Source of the DNA: Daphnia carinata
Taxonomy: Eukaryota > Arthropoda > Branchiopoda > Diplostraca > Daphniidae
Direction of reading: 5' to 3'
NCBI RefSeq assembly: GCF_022539665.2
Contig: NC_081333.1
Location: 9,484,971-9,548,970, forward strand
Length of the DNA stretch: 64,000 nt
In this document: piece by piece, positions 13,101 through 25,531 of the stretch
How positions within the stretch are numbered: position 1 is the stretch's first letter
Layout of the letters: every line of letters starts with the position of its first letter
Position numbers and translations under genes: made by a program
The notes under the pieces: generated by a model
The model's database searches: none
Told to the model about the DNA's origin: nothing
What the model saw: the letters and a program-made list of their open reading frames with translations, nothing else

Positions 13101-16100
13101 TGAGGTGAGCATCATTCATTCATCCACTTGAGATGTCACGTCGCATGAACAAAAGAAATCATGGAATTTGATCGTTTCTTTCTTTGTTTTTTTTTTTGGT
13201 TGGCATCACACAGAATAATTTCACGTCAAATACTTATTCCTTGCGTGGGGATACTTTCTGTCTACTTGCACGCACTGTAACTGCAAAAGTATTACATATC
13301 TAAGCCATGCGTGAGTCGCTGTGTGTAGAGAAAGAGCCCAGCTGCTTGACTGGCAGAGAGCGCTGGCGTCGTGCGCCGTCGCCGCTGAGTCCGCGGGTGG
13401 CCTCCCGTTTGGTCGTCGTGCTTCCCATTTTCCAACAGTTGGTCCCGATCGGGCATCAAGAGAAGCCTCGTTTGCCCAGCTCCACCCGCCCTATTTCGTT
13501 GTTTTCCGTTTTACAGTCAGAAAACAACAACAACAAAAAGAATTCAACGTCCATTTCGTCAGATATATCGTCATAAATTATCTTACACCGGGTGAAACTC
13601 ACGGAACTTAATCCAGTCTGCAATCGCTATCACCAACCTTCTGTTTTTCTTTTGTCCTCGTCTGGATTTTAATTTCTCGATTGCTGTGTGTGTGTGTGTG
13701 TGCGTGCGTATCTTAACAACAAACCTTAAAACGCAATGTTGCTACCGTCTTACGGATTCACTTCAAATCTAACCACTTCTCCGCCGAAGAACAGTCCTAT
13801 TCGTTTAGAAGCGGATACATTGCTGGAGGCTATGTCGTAAAACTTGATATCTCCTTCACCGTATGATTGTGTGTTCTCCAACCAAAAAAAAAAAAAAAAC
13901 CTTGCGGCTTTAATTTGGGTTTGTTTTCTAGTTTCTCTGCCTTCCCTTTTGTTTGCGTTTGTCAACACACTGGTTTCTTATTTTTTTTTTTTTTTGGTTT
14001 TATCTCTTTCCCTTTTTTTTTTCTCTTCAAATACTTCGACCGTCCGTCCCTTTCACTTGTTTCCCTATCCAGCCAGTGATATACAGTGCGTCCGGCCAAT
14101 CAAACGACAATTTTTTTCGGGCTGTTGATTCGTCAGCCATCGTAAATCAAGAAAAAAGGGAAACCCCTCTTATCGACTGGTGATATACAAGAAAGACAGA
14201 AAAAAAAGACGAAAATAATTTACGGCGACGAACAGCTGTTTCGTGCTTAGTGTTTCCAGATTAGTGCGACAAGTTGGCACGTTTTCCTTCGGTCCTCATG
14301 TGAATCGGTTCTTTGATCGCCATATCAGAAACCCTATACGTTTTATTGCGTTTAAGCATTCGATTCAAGTGTCGCAGAGATTTTCGTCGACTCGCCGCGC
14401 CCATTGGACGTTGCATTTTATATTTTTGTTTTTGCCGACTTCTCCATCGTTGATATCTTATGACATTTCCTATCCAGACGAGAGGTAATGACCGTTACGT
14501 TTCTTTTTCTTTTTTTTTTCTATTTTCACATTTACAGGATTTCTTGTTTTTTATTTCTAAATTCATTTTAGCCTATATACCTTTCTTTTCGTGAGTGTAT
14601 CACGCCACCCAGTTCTCGGGCAATTACGCGCTTGGGTGCTTATGCTTTCTCCACTTGCTCATCTTTTTCCTCCGTTAGTTTCTTAATCTCGATAATGATG
14701 GCGACAATTAACTAATTAAAATCAGATTCCAGACCAAAGATTCCAGTCGTTGGCCGAGCGCCGCGTTTGCAGTCATGTGGGGCCTGTTGGCTTGTTACAC
14801 GATCTACACACACACACACGCGGCTGTCTGTTTTTTTTTCTGGACTGGGCCAGCTGTTTCAATTGTTCTGTGTAGTCTCGGTCTATCGAATTGTCGTTGG
14901 TCTTTTTATTATATAAAAAGAAATGTTTGTATTCGCTGTTCAGGGCGGGGATTCGACAAACGTGTTACGTAAATCTCGTTAAAAAAGGCAACTGGATGTA
15001 AAGAAACAAGAGGCACGCGCCAGTGCAATCGAATAGAATTTTCTAAATAATACTTAACACATACGCAGACCAGTTCTCCTCGTTCCACTTTGTCTGCGTC
15101 TAACAATACGTACAAGTCGTTCTTTTTTTTTCGTGGTTACGTCAGACGACAAATGCAAATTTATTAAAATTGTAATTTTAATTAAAATGAAAACAGAAAA
15201 GAAAAGGAGGAAAAGAGAAAGAACTGGGTTGAACTGCTGCGCGTTCCCGTGTCACGAGCGCCAGGTATCACGGGACAACAACCAGCACCACCAGTATAAC
15301 CGTTAACCGATTTCATATAAGGGAGCGTGAGACAGTCACGCGGTATGGTGAGAGACAACGAAAGAAACAGACAAAAAAAAAATTGGGTTTCTCCTTTTTG
15401 GAAAATCAGGGATATACGTCCCTTTTTTTTCTATAATTATCTATCCGAAGTTTTTTCTTTATTAAAAGAGAACTGTGAAACTTTGACTGCGCCCTGAGTG
15501 AGAGTTGTTTCTTTATTATTTATTTTGCTTTTCATGTGATTCTTATGTAGGCCCTTTTGATAAATAAGAAAAAGGACTATTTTTAATCGATACTGAGTTC
15601 GTTTGTTCCAAACTCCATTCTATTCTTACCTTTTGTTTTTCTAGTATGCACACTCAGGGAGAGAAAGAGCGAGAGAGATGATTATTTCATAGTGGGTATT
15701 ATTACGTGCCTGTCCTTGTTATAAACTTTGCCAAAACGTTGTCAGTACGGAAGGGAAAATCGAGTCTTTTGAACGTGGGGGTTCAATCTGCCGTTCATTA
15801 TGCAAATGTTGCGTTTGATTAAAATAATCATTGCAAACATCATTTGCGATTGATGAGAAAATTGATCCATTCACCTAATCTCTGGATTTTTCGTAGATTA
15901 TCTCGACATGAGGAGCCAATATCGAAGGAGGAATGACAACAGAATGTAACGAAACTCCGCTTCTTGGTAGAGTCTATGATTTTTTGTTTATTACAGACAT
16001 CATTGACCTTTTACAAGGCGAAGATTCGTGTTCCTTACTTAGCACGCAAGCATAATACGACCTTAAAACTCGTGAAATGCAATTGTTACTTGATGACGGC

Positions 16101-17330
16101 AATTGACGTCACGCAAAGTGTCTGTAGACTAGCAAATAGGTCATCCTTCTTCAATGCCTAATGCACAACTTCACCCCATTTTTTCCCCCTGCCTTATTCA
16201 CGTTTTTATTAATAAAAATGTGAGAAGGAATAAGAATGGAAATGCTAGACACACCGTTAAATATTTCAGGGTATATTGCTACCGTTCGTTCAGAGACGAG
16301 TATCACTGCAAACACACTACATCATACAGTGGCCTCTTTACGACAAGTCAATATCCTTAGAGTACGAGATCAGAATGTTGTACGGTTTTTTTCCGCGGAA
16401 CTCGTTCAACTGCACACAACAGTCGCTTATTATGTGAAATCGCAACGTGTGCGTATAGGCTACTTCAAAGGCCAAAGATTAAAAGAATTTTATTTTAGGT
16501 CACCATGGTTGGCGGCATTCAATGTTACCAGAAATATCTTTTAAGAAAGCCAATTAAAGAATATGAAACATTAAAATGATTAAACCTGTTGTGGCGGATA
16601 TAGGGAAAGTGAAATCACGTGAAAAGATGGAGAATGCATTTGGCGTCAATCGCAATGACGATAGCCAAATATAATATCTAAATTTGTAGTTCTAGTTGAA
16701 CGAAGCTAGGGAGAACCGTTTCCATTCAATCATGACAACCACAAATACGAAAAAGGATTGAAAAAAAAGAAAGAAAGGAAAAACCAATCGAAAGCCAGCA
16801 TCAACATAGAATTTATTTAGCTATTCAACATTGTGATTGACATGTTGGCTGAAATTCCCGAAGCCCCTCTGAAGCTATTACGTATGTATCCCGGTGAGAT
16901 AAGCTCAGTAACCCATCGATACGGAAATGAAAAAGAACAAGAAAAAAAAACTACTCAAGTTTCTTACATTTGTATAGTCAAAAAAAGGGAAACAGCGGCT
17001 TATTATGCAATACACAAAATAAATCCAGCATAAATAATTGAAAAAAAAAAAAATAGGGAGCACGACGAGAAACAGATTTTTTGCTTTGATGGTTTTCTAC
17101 TGTATATATATTGAAAAAAAAAGTTGACAGCTAGAAATCAGGGAGTCATTCCGCTTTCGTTCTTTTTGCTCGTGACAATGATGGATCACCTCATTTCTCT
17201 TTATTTAGCCCCGAATATTTATTTTTGCGATTGAATGTTCCAACGCCAAGATAAGGTGGTAGAAGAAACCTCAGCAACTCTTTCTTTTCGTATTCTTTAC
17301 GTAAATATTTTCTCATCGTTCGGAATCCCT

Positions 17331-17352
17331 GTGTGTGTGTGTGTGTGTGTGT
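17331..17352. repeat. GT microsatellite
   Basis: Eleven consecutive GT units. Similar tracts occur at 13684-13702, 18464-18489 and 36195-36218, and a CA tract at 37861-37880. Confidence 0.9.
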
Positions 17353-18463
17353 AGGGAAAAGCTCCACCTTCAGCTGTTCACCTCTTTCTCATTTTTCCAC
17401 CCGGAACTGCAATTTTCGTACCGGGTTTTAAGGTCTAAAACGGGTAAACGTCAGTCAATAGCATTTTCGCTGTTTGACATGTTCTCTTTGATGTCTTGCG
17501 TTCCTCTCTGCCTGTTCCTTTTTTTTTCCTCCAAAAACTATTGACATCCATTTTCTTTTATTCCACCGCTCCAAAAAATATGGAAACCTTTTCTCGTTGT
17601 AGTTTAACTTCCATTTCTCAAATGATTTCCCCAAACTCTCGGCCGGTCTCGCAGGAATCTAAAAAAATACGCGATAACTGCAGGAAAACATCCGTTAGTT
17701 TAACACTAACACGTATACGTTATGATAGTTAGTCCGCAAGGGAACACCAATCACGGACCATCAAAAGGGCAAGAAACTTGAGAAGACGTCCAGCAGTTAG
17801 TGAGCGAGAAACTTTAGTTGTGATGACGTGATCAGCACATCAGAAAATTACCACGTCATCATCCACTTTATCTGGTTTCCGAGAGACGTTAATTTATAGC
17901 GCTATGAAGGTATGACGGCGCATCTAAAACTAATTCCGTGAGCCCCATTTGATTTTCCATGTTATTGTTTGTCGAACACAATCACGTAGTTATTGATCCC
18001 CGAATTTGTTTTGGAGGGTGAGTGAGATCAAATCTATATAGCCACGTCCATTTTCCAGACTGATTGTATGAACGGGAAAAAAACATACATTCTATACGAC
18101 TTTTGGAAAAAGAAAATGAGACAGGAGAAAAGAAAAATGATTGGAAAAAACATGGACGGCATGGATGAAAAATACCGGGAACTATGGAAAAGGATAAGAA
18201 GACCTTTAAAAAATTCAGTAAAAGATCGTCGTTATTGATCTGTACTATTATTCATACCTGACATCTGCCGATAAAAAGTCCCTGTCCTTCCATTTCGTGA
18301 TTTTTTCATCCATCATCCATTCCGTGTACACCTTACGAACGGGAACAGCGCCTACGCAGGGAGGGTCCAGGCTGACGTAGGAGCAAATATGGGTCCTTGA
18401 TATGACTATATACAGAGACAAGTGTCTGCACTGCAAGGTCGCATTGTTTCTTCTTTCCTATAG

Positions 18464-18489
18464 GTGTGTGTGTGTGTGTGTGTGTGTGC
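18464..18489. repeat. GT microsatellite
   Basis: About thirteen GT units upstream of the PP2A-B gene. Confidence 0.9.
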
Positions 18490-19930
18490 ATATCGATCGT
18501 CGAATAGCTATAGTAAATAGTATTATTTAAACACCTATATAATAAACCCTAGCGATAGTGCATTCGTTGGGGCTTTGTTTGCCTTAGTGATGAGATCTGA
18601 TCATCCGTTCAAGAGATTTGGGCTGGATGTCACTCAACTGTCAGTTTCAACGTTCTTCTGTGCGATCAACACCGATCTAATCTACGTGTTCTTTGATCCC
18701 ATTCCCAAACGTGTGGAACCTGTTCTCGTGTAGCCAATAATAATTAAATTAATATTCTTAAAACTAAAAGACAGTCATCGACTTTAAAGGACTCCTCCCT
18801 TAACATTAAGAAAGAGTATTTTCACGGTGGCGATCGGGGAAACGTTACGCTCTACTGGGAGATCGTCAGGTCGATCGATCCAGTCCAACTGGCCAAAAAC
18901 GATCGGTAGAAAGAGCCTTGCCGAATGAAGAACGAAAACAAAAGCCTTGGATGTAGCCCGGCAAGGTGTACGCTATAGCTAATAAAATAGCCAAAAGAGC
19001 AGCCAATCTGCAAGAAAGATAGTCCGTATAGACACCAGGGCAACCTATAAAATAGACATCTTTATACACATCCCTCCTTACCCGATTCAGCCCGAAAAAA
19101 AAAAAAACACAAACACACATACAGAAACTCAAAGCAAAAACAAAAAGAGACGAATAAGTAATGACCTTCGACGTTAATGCAGGGCTGTCTTGTCTTATTG
19201 AAAGACATGGACAATGTCGTCGATGGTACTGCCCCACTTGAAATTACATCCATTTGTTATATACCTTCATGGCTGTCTATAAGACTTAATATCATCTTTC
19301 CATCACTTCAATTCCTATCTTCACATACCTAGTCCTTGTCAAAACCCACATCCCATTCATCGATTTCTACCGACCGAAAAATGCTTGAAGATAATATAAT
19401 GCCACTTGATATACAACAACCTACCAAAAAAAGGAGCTGTGTAAGGTATAGCTTAACGTTAGCTCTCTCTTTTTCATGCGCATAGAGATACCAGCATCTC
19501 TCCGCCTTCACCCAAATCCTCCATTAGTTCTCGTTGTTTAATCTATTAGCTGGAGCACTCACAGAATTATAGCGGTTTAAAAGAGCAAAGTACGAAAGTT
19601 GTGCGTTTTATAGACTGGTGAGCGTATGCGCGTTTTATGCGGTGTTGCTGGGTAGATTTCTTATTCCCTTATCCTGTTCCTTTTTTCCTTAACTGCTCGT
19701 GTTTACACCTGTGCATAAGACTATTACTTTTCAAGCGCTGTGTTATTTTATCCTTCTTTCCCCTAATTAATATTTCATTTCACATTTACATTGTGGTTTT
19801 ATAAATTCATGAAAACGCAATCATTTTTTGGATGCTATACATTTCTTCGGTGCATGTTTTTTTTTCTTTCTTTCGTGATTGTGTTAATTTCTGTGTGTAT
19901 AGAACTTCACTTAATGTTGAATCTTCTGAT

Positions 19931-22900
19931 ATGGAGCACTCAGCATTCAAGCCATTGATGATCCGCCAGGCCAGCCTCACCCGCTTGGGCTCTATGCTGA
20001 ACACTGCCGTTGGAAACAGCAAGAAACCAGGTAAGATTATTCTAATCTAAGTGTAATCATCATATTCAAGAATTATTCTTCCTCCCGTGAAACAATGACT
20101 AACAATTATGCTACCGATCTACAATAACTACGACGAATCATTTCCCTTTACACGTCCCACGTTTTCATTAGGCATCATTATTTATTACACAAGACGCAAA
20201 ATTTATAAGGCGACGGTTTTTTTCTAAATGATTCTCCACCGTTTTTATTTAATGCAAGAATAAAGGCGTTCTTTCTTTAATATCCTAAAATGCATCGTTG
20301 AATTTTTGCCGACTCTCGCTGATAGATCGATAGCAATGTATTACGTGCGGACGTCTTGCGTTCTCACATAACTCCATTGCTCAGCTGTGTGGCAACGGTT
20401 TGTTTTGGCCGGTAAGTTAGCCGAGAGAAAATCTAATTGTTGACAACAGACACCATGGCAATGACATTTTCCAATATGCTGGACGTACAGCTAAACCACC
20501 GACCCTAGATGCGTCTTCTATATTATTCAATTTGCGGCGGGGACGGGCATCTCCCTTCTCTTTCCCAGTACGTGTTACGTCTCGTAGTAAAGGCTTTGTT
20601 ATCCATCCAAGAAATGGAATCCGTAATGCAAAATTCTAACCGCAAGCCGAGCAAATACCCAAGCAAAACAGACAATTGAATTTCGTTTTGGACATTGATT
20701 CGATCCCTTCCATGTTTGGTCATTATCCCTTTTTGTTCAAAACGAACGATCCGATTTGGGGATGTATAGCTGTATGATAGATATTGATTTAAGGAACGTA
20801 TAACTACCTATTCGCTAATACAAACATGTCGTGCGCTATTTGTATATTCCCGTATGGTCGCTCGCTACGTGCAAGCTACGACGCCTAATGAAGTGGACCT
20901 TCCATTATGCGGCCCAGATATTCCAATGCCATACATGGAGTGCTGATTAAAAATTCTCACGGTCTCATTGATTATTTCACGCTGATCTCTGCCTGCAATG
21001 GCATTCCAACTGCATACCTCGCAGGGCATTCTTGCCCATATACCATCAACACGTTAGATAGACCTACCACGTTGACTGTATAATGAAAATATTACGCAAT
21101 CCGTCGAGTAAAATAATTAAACAACAAAGCCAAACCAATCGATTAGTAATGAAATCTGATGCAAAAACGAAACATTTCTCCCCACTGCAAATGAAGTTAT
21201 CAATATTGCCATTAGTCTTGTAGAATTTTTAAATTTCAATCATTTTACAGAGTGCCAGATCATTTGTGGCTAGCCATTCGAGTAATTTCTAATATGATTC
21301 AGTCGGCCGCAAGTTTTTCTTCGTTCTGTCCATTCGTATACTATCCTCCAAAAAGCCTAGCGGGCACGGAATTGTATTGACTGGACGCAACTCTGATGCG
21401 CTTGTCATGTTCTTCCGCATTTGTACACGACAACGCTTCCACGTTTTTCATCGGACTCTCTCCCACTGTGTCTCTTTTCTTCCGGCTGTTTGGCACACTT
21501 CGGATTTTGCAGTGAAAGAGACAGCCCTGCATGTAACACGAACTACAGTATTATCGAGTCATCGAATGTAATATCTATCTATAGGCTAAAATGTGGGGGG
21601 AAAAAAAAGGAGGAGACAGGATAATATAGAGCGAAACAGCGCTTGAGCGCACTGTCCGATCGATACATGGTGTATATGCGAGTGACTGATCGATATTATT
21701 TTTATTCATTTACGTTTGAAATCTTCAACGTCCATTTGATTCCGAATGGCTTCTGGTAGACGAGCCTCGCATTTCGGTTTTTATTAGTCAGCTTTACATT
21801 TTTTCCTTTTTTTTATTTACATTTCAGGCAGGTAATGATTTACGTCTCAGTTTTATTGCTTGAACGTGACGCAAACAAACTTTCGTTTACAGTGTCGACG
21901 GAGCCACAGAACATAGAAATGCGATAAGGGGGAAGTCCGTGTTGGGTGTGTGTGTGTGTGTGCGTGGGCCGTTCAACAAGTATATCGTCTCTATTCTCCA
22001 CCAAACAGCTGTGCAAGATCGACGTAAATTAAAAAAAAGCAGCTCATCGATTGAGTTTTTCTTTTTTTGCCGTGATTACGATGCACAGCGTTGTCGTTGG
22101 TTCGCACCGGATGGACAGTTTCAGAAAAGAAAGCACTGGTCAATATAGTCTCGGCTTTTAGTTGTACGGAGTTGCTCTTGACTTGTGTGTCGAAGCTTTT
22201 TCTTTTTTTCGTGCAACGAAAGTGCTGTCATCTCCCTTAGTGGCCGCGGCGCGTTTGTCACGTTTCGTTCAACGTTATTCTTTTTAATGTTTATTTATTT
22301 TTTTGGGGGTCTCTGGGGCCTTTTTTACTTCCGGAAAAATTGTACCCACTTTTCGTGCCATTCTTCTCTTCGTCCAGTGGCCAACGATCCGTCGCATACG
22401 TGTAGTGAGATTACAAGTTAGAGATGGAAAATTGGATGGATAGACTCTACGGCCATCATCATACTATTCCGCCAGCAAAGGCAAAAGTGCCTCCTGACGG
22501 TAGCTACCCTCATTTATTCTATGCTGGATTTTATTTCTTTCATCTATGCTGCGTGATTTGTACAATGTTTGATGCGTTCTGTTCCTTAAAAGAAAAACAT
22601 TAAATGGGACATCGAGTAACAGTTGGTACAGGTAATCAAACATGGAAATGGACTGTCTTTCTTTGCATCGTCATCGTCATTCTTCGATAAGCGTCACTTC
22701 CCCGCTAGTCTTCTGTAACTTCAATGCTGTGTTTGGAATCTTTTAAAGATGAAAGAGAACAATCTAGGTAGCATTGTAATAATAGATATCGCTTTTACCA
22801 TCTTGATCATTGCAATGATACGCAAGCGCACTAGCGGACAAGCATTCGTCACTAACAGAAAGTACCAGAAGTAGTGATGGAGTCGACGGTGTCTGCGATA

Positions 22901-25531
22901 CAATAAACATTTTTTTAAAAACAACTGCGTAGGTAATAAGAAAATTTTTTTGTTATGCTCTGGTTCACCGCAAATTTAAAGTAGCGCTAGGGACGCGTTG
23001 ATAAAAGAAAAAAAAGGAAATTTCTTTCTTTTTGTTGTTTGTTGATATTTGGCGCAGTGAAGGTTCGACGGGTTGGGTTCTCTGGCTCTCGATAAATTTC
23101 ATCTGGCAATGCTGTGTTGGCTATACTAGGTCTTTGGTACTCTTTTTTTGGAAAAAAAACGGAGACCCGCCATTGGACGGGACTGATGTTTTAGGACAGT
23201 GAATTTTGTTAATTTTCTTTCATAGTTATCCGTTTTCATCCAGTTGTGTTTAGCTCTTGAAGGCTAATTACTATCAAATCTGGAGGACGAAGAATTTTGT
23301 GATTCCAGTGAGAGGGGTGAGGTGGATGAAATGGCAGGTACAAAAATATCGAACGAAAATAAATTCGTATTTTTTTTTTCTTCTACCCTATGCAAACTGT
23401 TTCAGTGTTAACAGATATGTCCTAACAAGGGGTTTCCTTCCGTTTTAAAATACATGTTTCGACACAGCCTTCTCACTGACAGCCGTCTTGTTTGTGTTCT
23501 TTTGCAGCTAATGGCGAAATCCAGTGGTGTTTCTCTCAAGTTAAAGGCACACTAGATGATGAGATCACAGAAGGTAAAATCAGCATTTTCAAACATCCTG
23601 TTTTTGTTAACTATGTAAATCTCTTTCCTGAGTACAAGCCCCATGTTATTGTATGTTAATTTTCAGCTGACATCATCTCCTGTGTTGAATTCAATCATGA
23701 TGGAGACTTGCTGGCCACCGGTGATAAAGGTGGACGAGTGGTCATCTTCCAGAGAGATCCAGTGGTCAGTTTGACATTTTGTTTTGGGTATTGTGCCATG
23801 TATTCACTTTCTATAACAATCCTTTTTATGTCTTGCAGTCCAAAACTTCAGTACCTAGACGAGGAGAATACAATGTCTACAGTACTTTCCAGAGTCATGA
23901 ACCTGAGTTTGATTACCTCAAGTCGTTGGAGATTGAAGAAAAGATCAACAAAATTAGGTGGCTAAGGCGGAAGAACCCAGCTCATTTCCTCCTGTCGACA
24001 AATGACAAGACAATCAAATTGTGGAAAGTTTCTGAACGAGACAAGAGAGCAGAAGGGTACAACTTGAAGGATGAGACAGGTGAAATGAAGGACAGAGGGG
24101 TGTTGACAGGACTGAGGGTAAGATTAGATAGACTGAGGATCATCACAAGAAGTAGTTTATGACATTTCCATGTTGTTTACTAGGTTCCTGTGTTGAAACC
24201 CATGGAACTCATGGTTGAAGCATCACCACGTCGTATCTATGCGAACGCACACACGTATCACATCAATTCGATCTCCGTCAACTCTGATGCCGAAACGTAT
24301 TTATCTGCTGACGATTTACGTATCAATCTGTGGCATTTGGACATTACGGATCAGAGTTTCAACATAGTCGACATCAAGCCAGCCAACATGGAAGAGCTCA
24401 CTGAAGTCATCACGGCCGCTGAATTCCATCCGACCGACTGCAACAACTTCGTGTACAGCTCCAGCAAAGGCCTCATACGTCTCTGCGATATGCGGATGGC
24501 CGCTTTGTGCGACCGACATGCCAAACGTAATTCATCCTTGTTTATCATATGCGCCCTTGAGCAAGATTTATACTTTTGATACGTCCATTGTTTTGGCCAT
24601 CTTGTGCATCAAGGTTGACTAGAACCATGGACGACTATCCTTAAAGATTAACCATACAAATACCTTTGGATTTAAGACAGTCTCCATGAACTAACAGTTC
24701 TTGATCTACAACAAGAATCAAGAAGTTTATCTTGGTTGGCGGAACTTTGGAGTCTAGCTAAGCATTTATAACTATTAGAAAATCAACTTAATTTCGAAAT
24801 GTGCTTTGGACGATTGTACCCACCGTAAAAAGTACTTTAATCTCATAATGCATTGGCTTCTTAATAGTAAAAATTTTCCTGACTGTAGAAGCACAGGTGG
24901 TTAGTGTTGCATAGTACTCATGTTTATGTGTTCATTGTTGCATTTGGACAAACAAAATTAACTTGTTTTATTTTGTTTGCTTTCATTTCTAGTGTTCGAA
25001 GAAGCAGAAGACCCGGCCAACCGCAGCTTTTTCTCCGAAATTATTTCTAGCATTTCCGACGTGAAGTTTTCCCGCTCTGGCCGTTACATGCTATCCCGAG
25101 ATTACCTCAGTGTGAAAGTGTGGGACTTGCACATGGAAACGAAGCCGATCGAGACATATCCAGTGCACGAGTACCTCCGTTCGAAACTCTGCTCTCTTTA
25201 CGAGAACGACTGCATCTTTGACAAGTTCGAGTGCTGCTGGGGCAACAACGACCAAGCAGTTTTGACGGGCTCATACAACAACTTCTTTCGTATGTTTGAC
25301 CGTACCACTAAACGCGATGTCACACTGGAGGCGTCACGGGAAATCGCTCGGCCTAAGACAACTCTCAAAGCTAAGAAGATCTGCTCTGGAGGTAAACGGA
25401 AAAAGGATGAGGTCAGTGTCGACAGTTTGGACTTCAACAAGAAAATACTTCACACGGCTTGGCATCCAACCGAGAACATCATTGCAGTCGCGGCCACCAA
25501 CAACCTGTTCATATTCCAAGATAAGTTTTGA
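19931..25531 (+). CDS. tws: Protein phosphatase 2A regulatory subunit B (PR55/twins), long N-terminal isoform
   Basis: This WD-repeat subunit joins the PP2A scaffold (A) and catalytic (C) subunits and selects substrates, acting in mitotic exit and cell-fate signalling. Coding exons are 19931-20030, 23508-23573, 23667-23764, 23839-24117, 24184-24526 and 24993-25531, and all junctions keep frame: 474 residues. The family signatures are unmistakable, including [78 protein letters not shown] and, near the C-terminus, [10 protein letters not shown] with the terminal IFQDKF. The beta-propeller fills almost the whole protein. The first exon ([20 protein letters not shown] onward) resembles the N-terminal extension I recall for a Drosophila twins isoform. 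Two other start exons are listed separately. The donor of the third exon is taken as GTG/GTCAGT; CCA/GTGGTC is the weaker alternative. Confidence 0.95.
22424..22499 (+). CDS. tws: PP2A-B gene, candidate alternative first coding exon (second)
   Basis: An ATG opens 25 codons (beginning [13 protein letters not shown], ending AKVPPD) and reaches a GT donor (GACG/GTAGCT) with one base left over. That is exactly the phase needed to enter the common exon at 23508, and the join reads PPD-ANGEIQW. It would give a 466-residue protein. The preceding 400 bases are richer in GC and pyrimidine and look like promoter or leader. The donor is only moderate, so this needs transcript support. Confidence 0.5.
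23331..23337 (+). CDS. tws: PP2A-B gene, candidate alternative first coding exon (third, short)
   Basis: Seven coding bases, ATGGCAG, precede a GTACAA donor. Joined to the exon at 23508 they give [11 protein letters not shown], which matches the short MAG... start seen in vertebrate PPP2R2A and gives a 443-residue protein, the usual family length. The exon body would be leader sequence from roughly 23.2 kb onward. An in-frame ATG 6 nt upstream is part of a different frame. Confidence 0.6.

Larger units (their letters stand above)
10185..19930. other. Long region without an assignable gene; probable upstream and leader region of the PP2A-B gene
   Basis: No open frame here resembles a known family. 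Two parts look transcribed rather than random. Around 13,310-13,600 there is a GC-richer segment. Around 14,240-14,486 there is a segment ending in a good donor (GAGAG/GTAATG). Either could be a non-coding first exon of the downstream phosphatase subunit gene; I cannot show this. The rest is AT-rich with GT microsatellites near 13,684, 17,331 and 18,464. Confidence 0.4.
20031..23507 (+). other. tws: First intron(s) of the PP2A-B gene
   Basis: The long interval between the distal first exon and the common exon. Besides the two candidate alternative starts it holds AT-rich DNA with poly-T tracts, a GT microsatellite near 21,946 and no other recognisable coding sequence. GC-richer stretches near 21.9-22.4 kb and 23.1-23.3 kb may be internal promoters. 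Confidence 0.45.
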
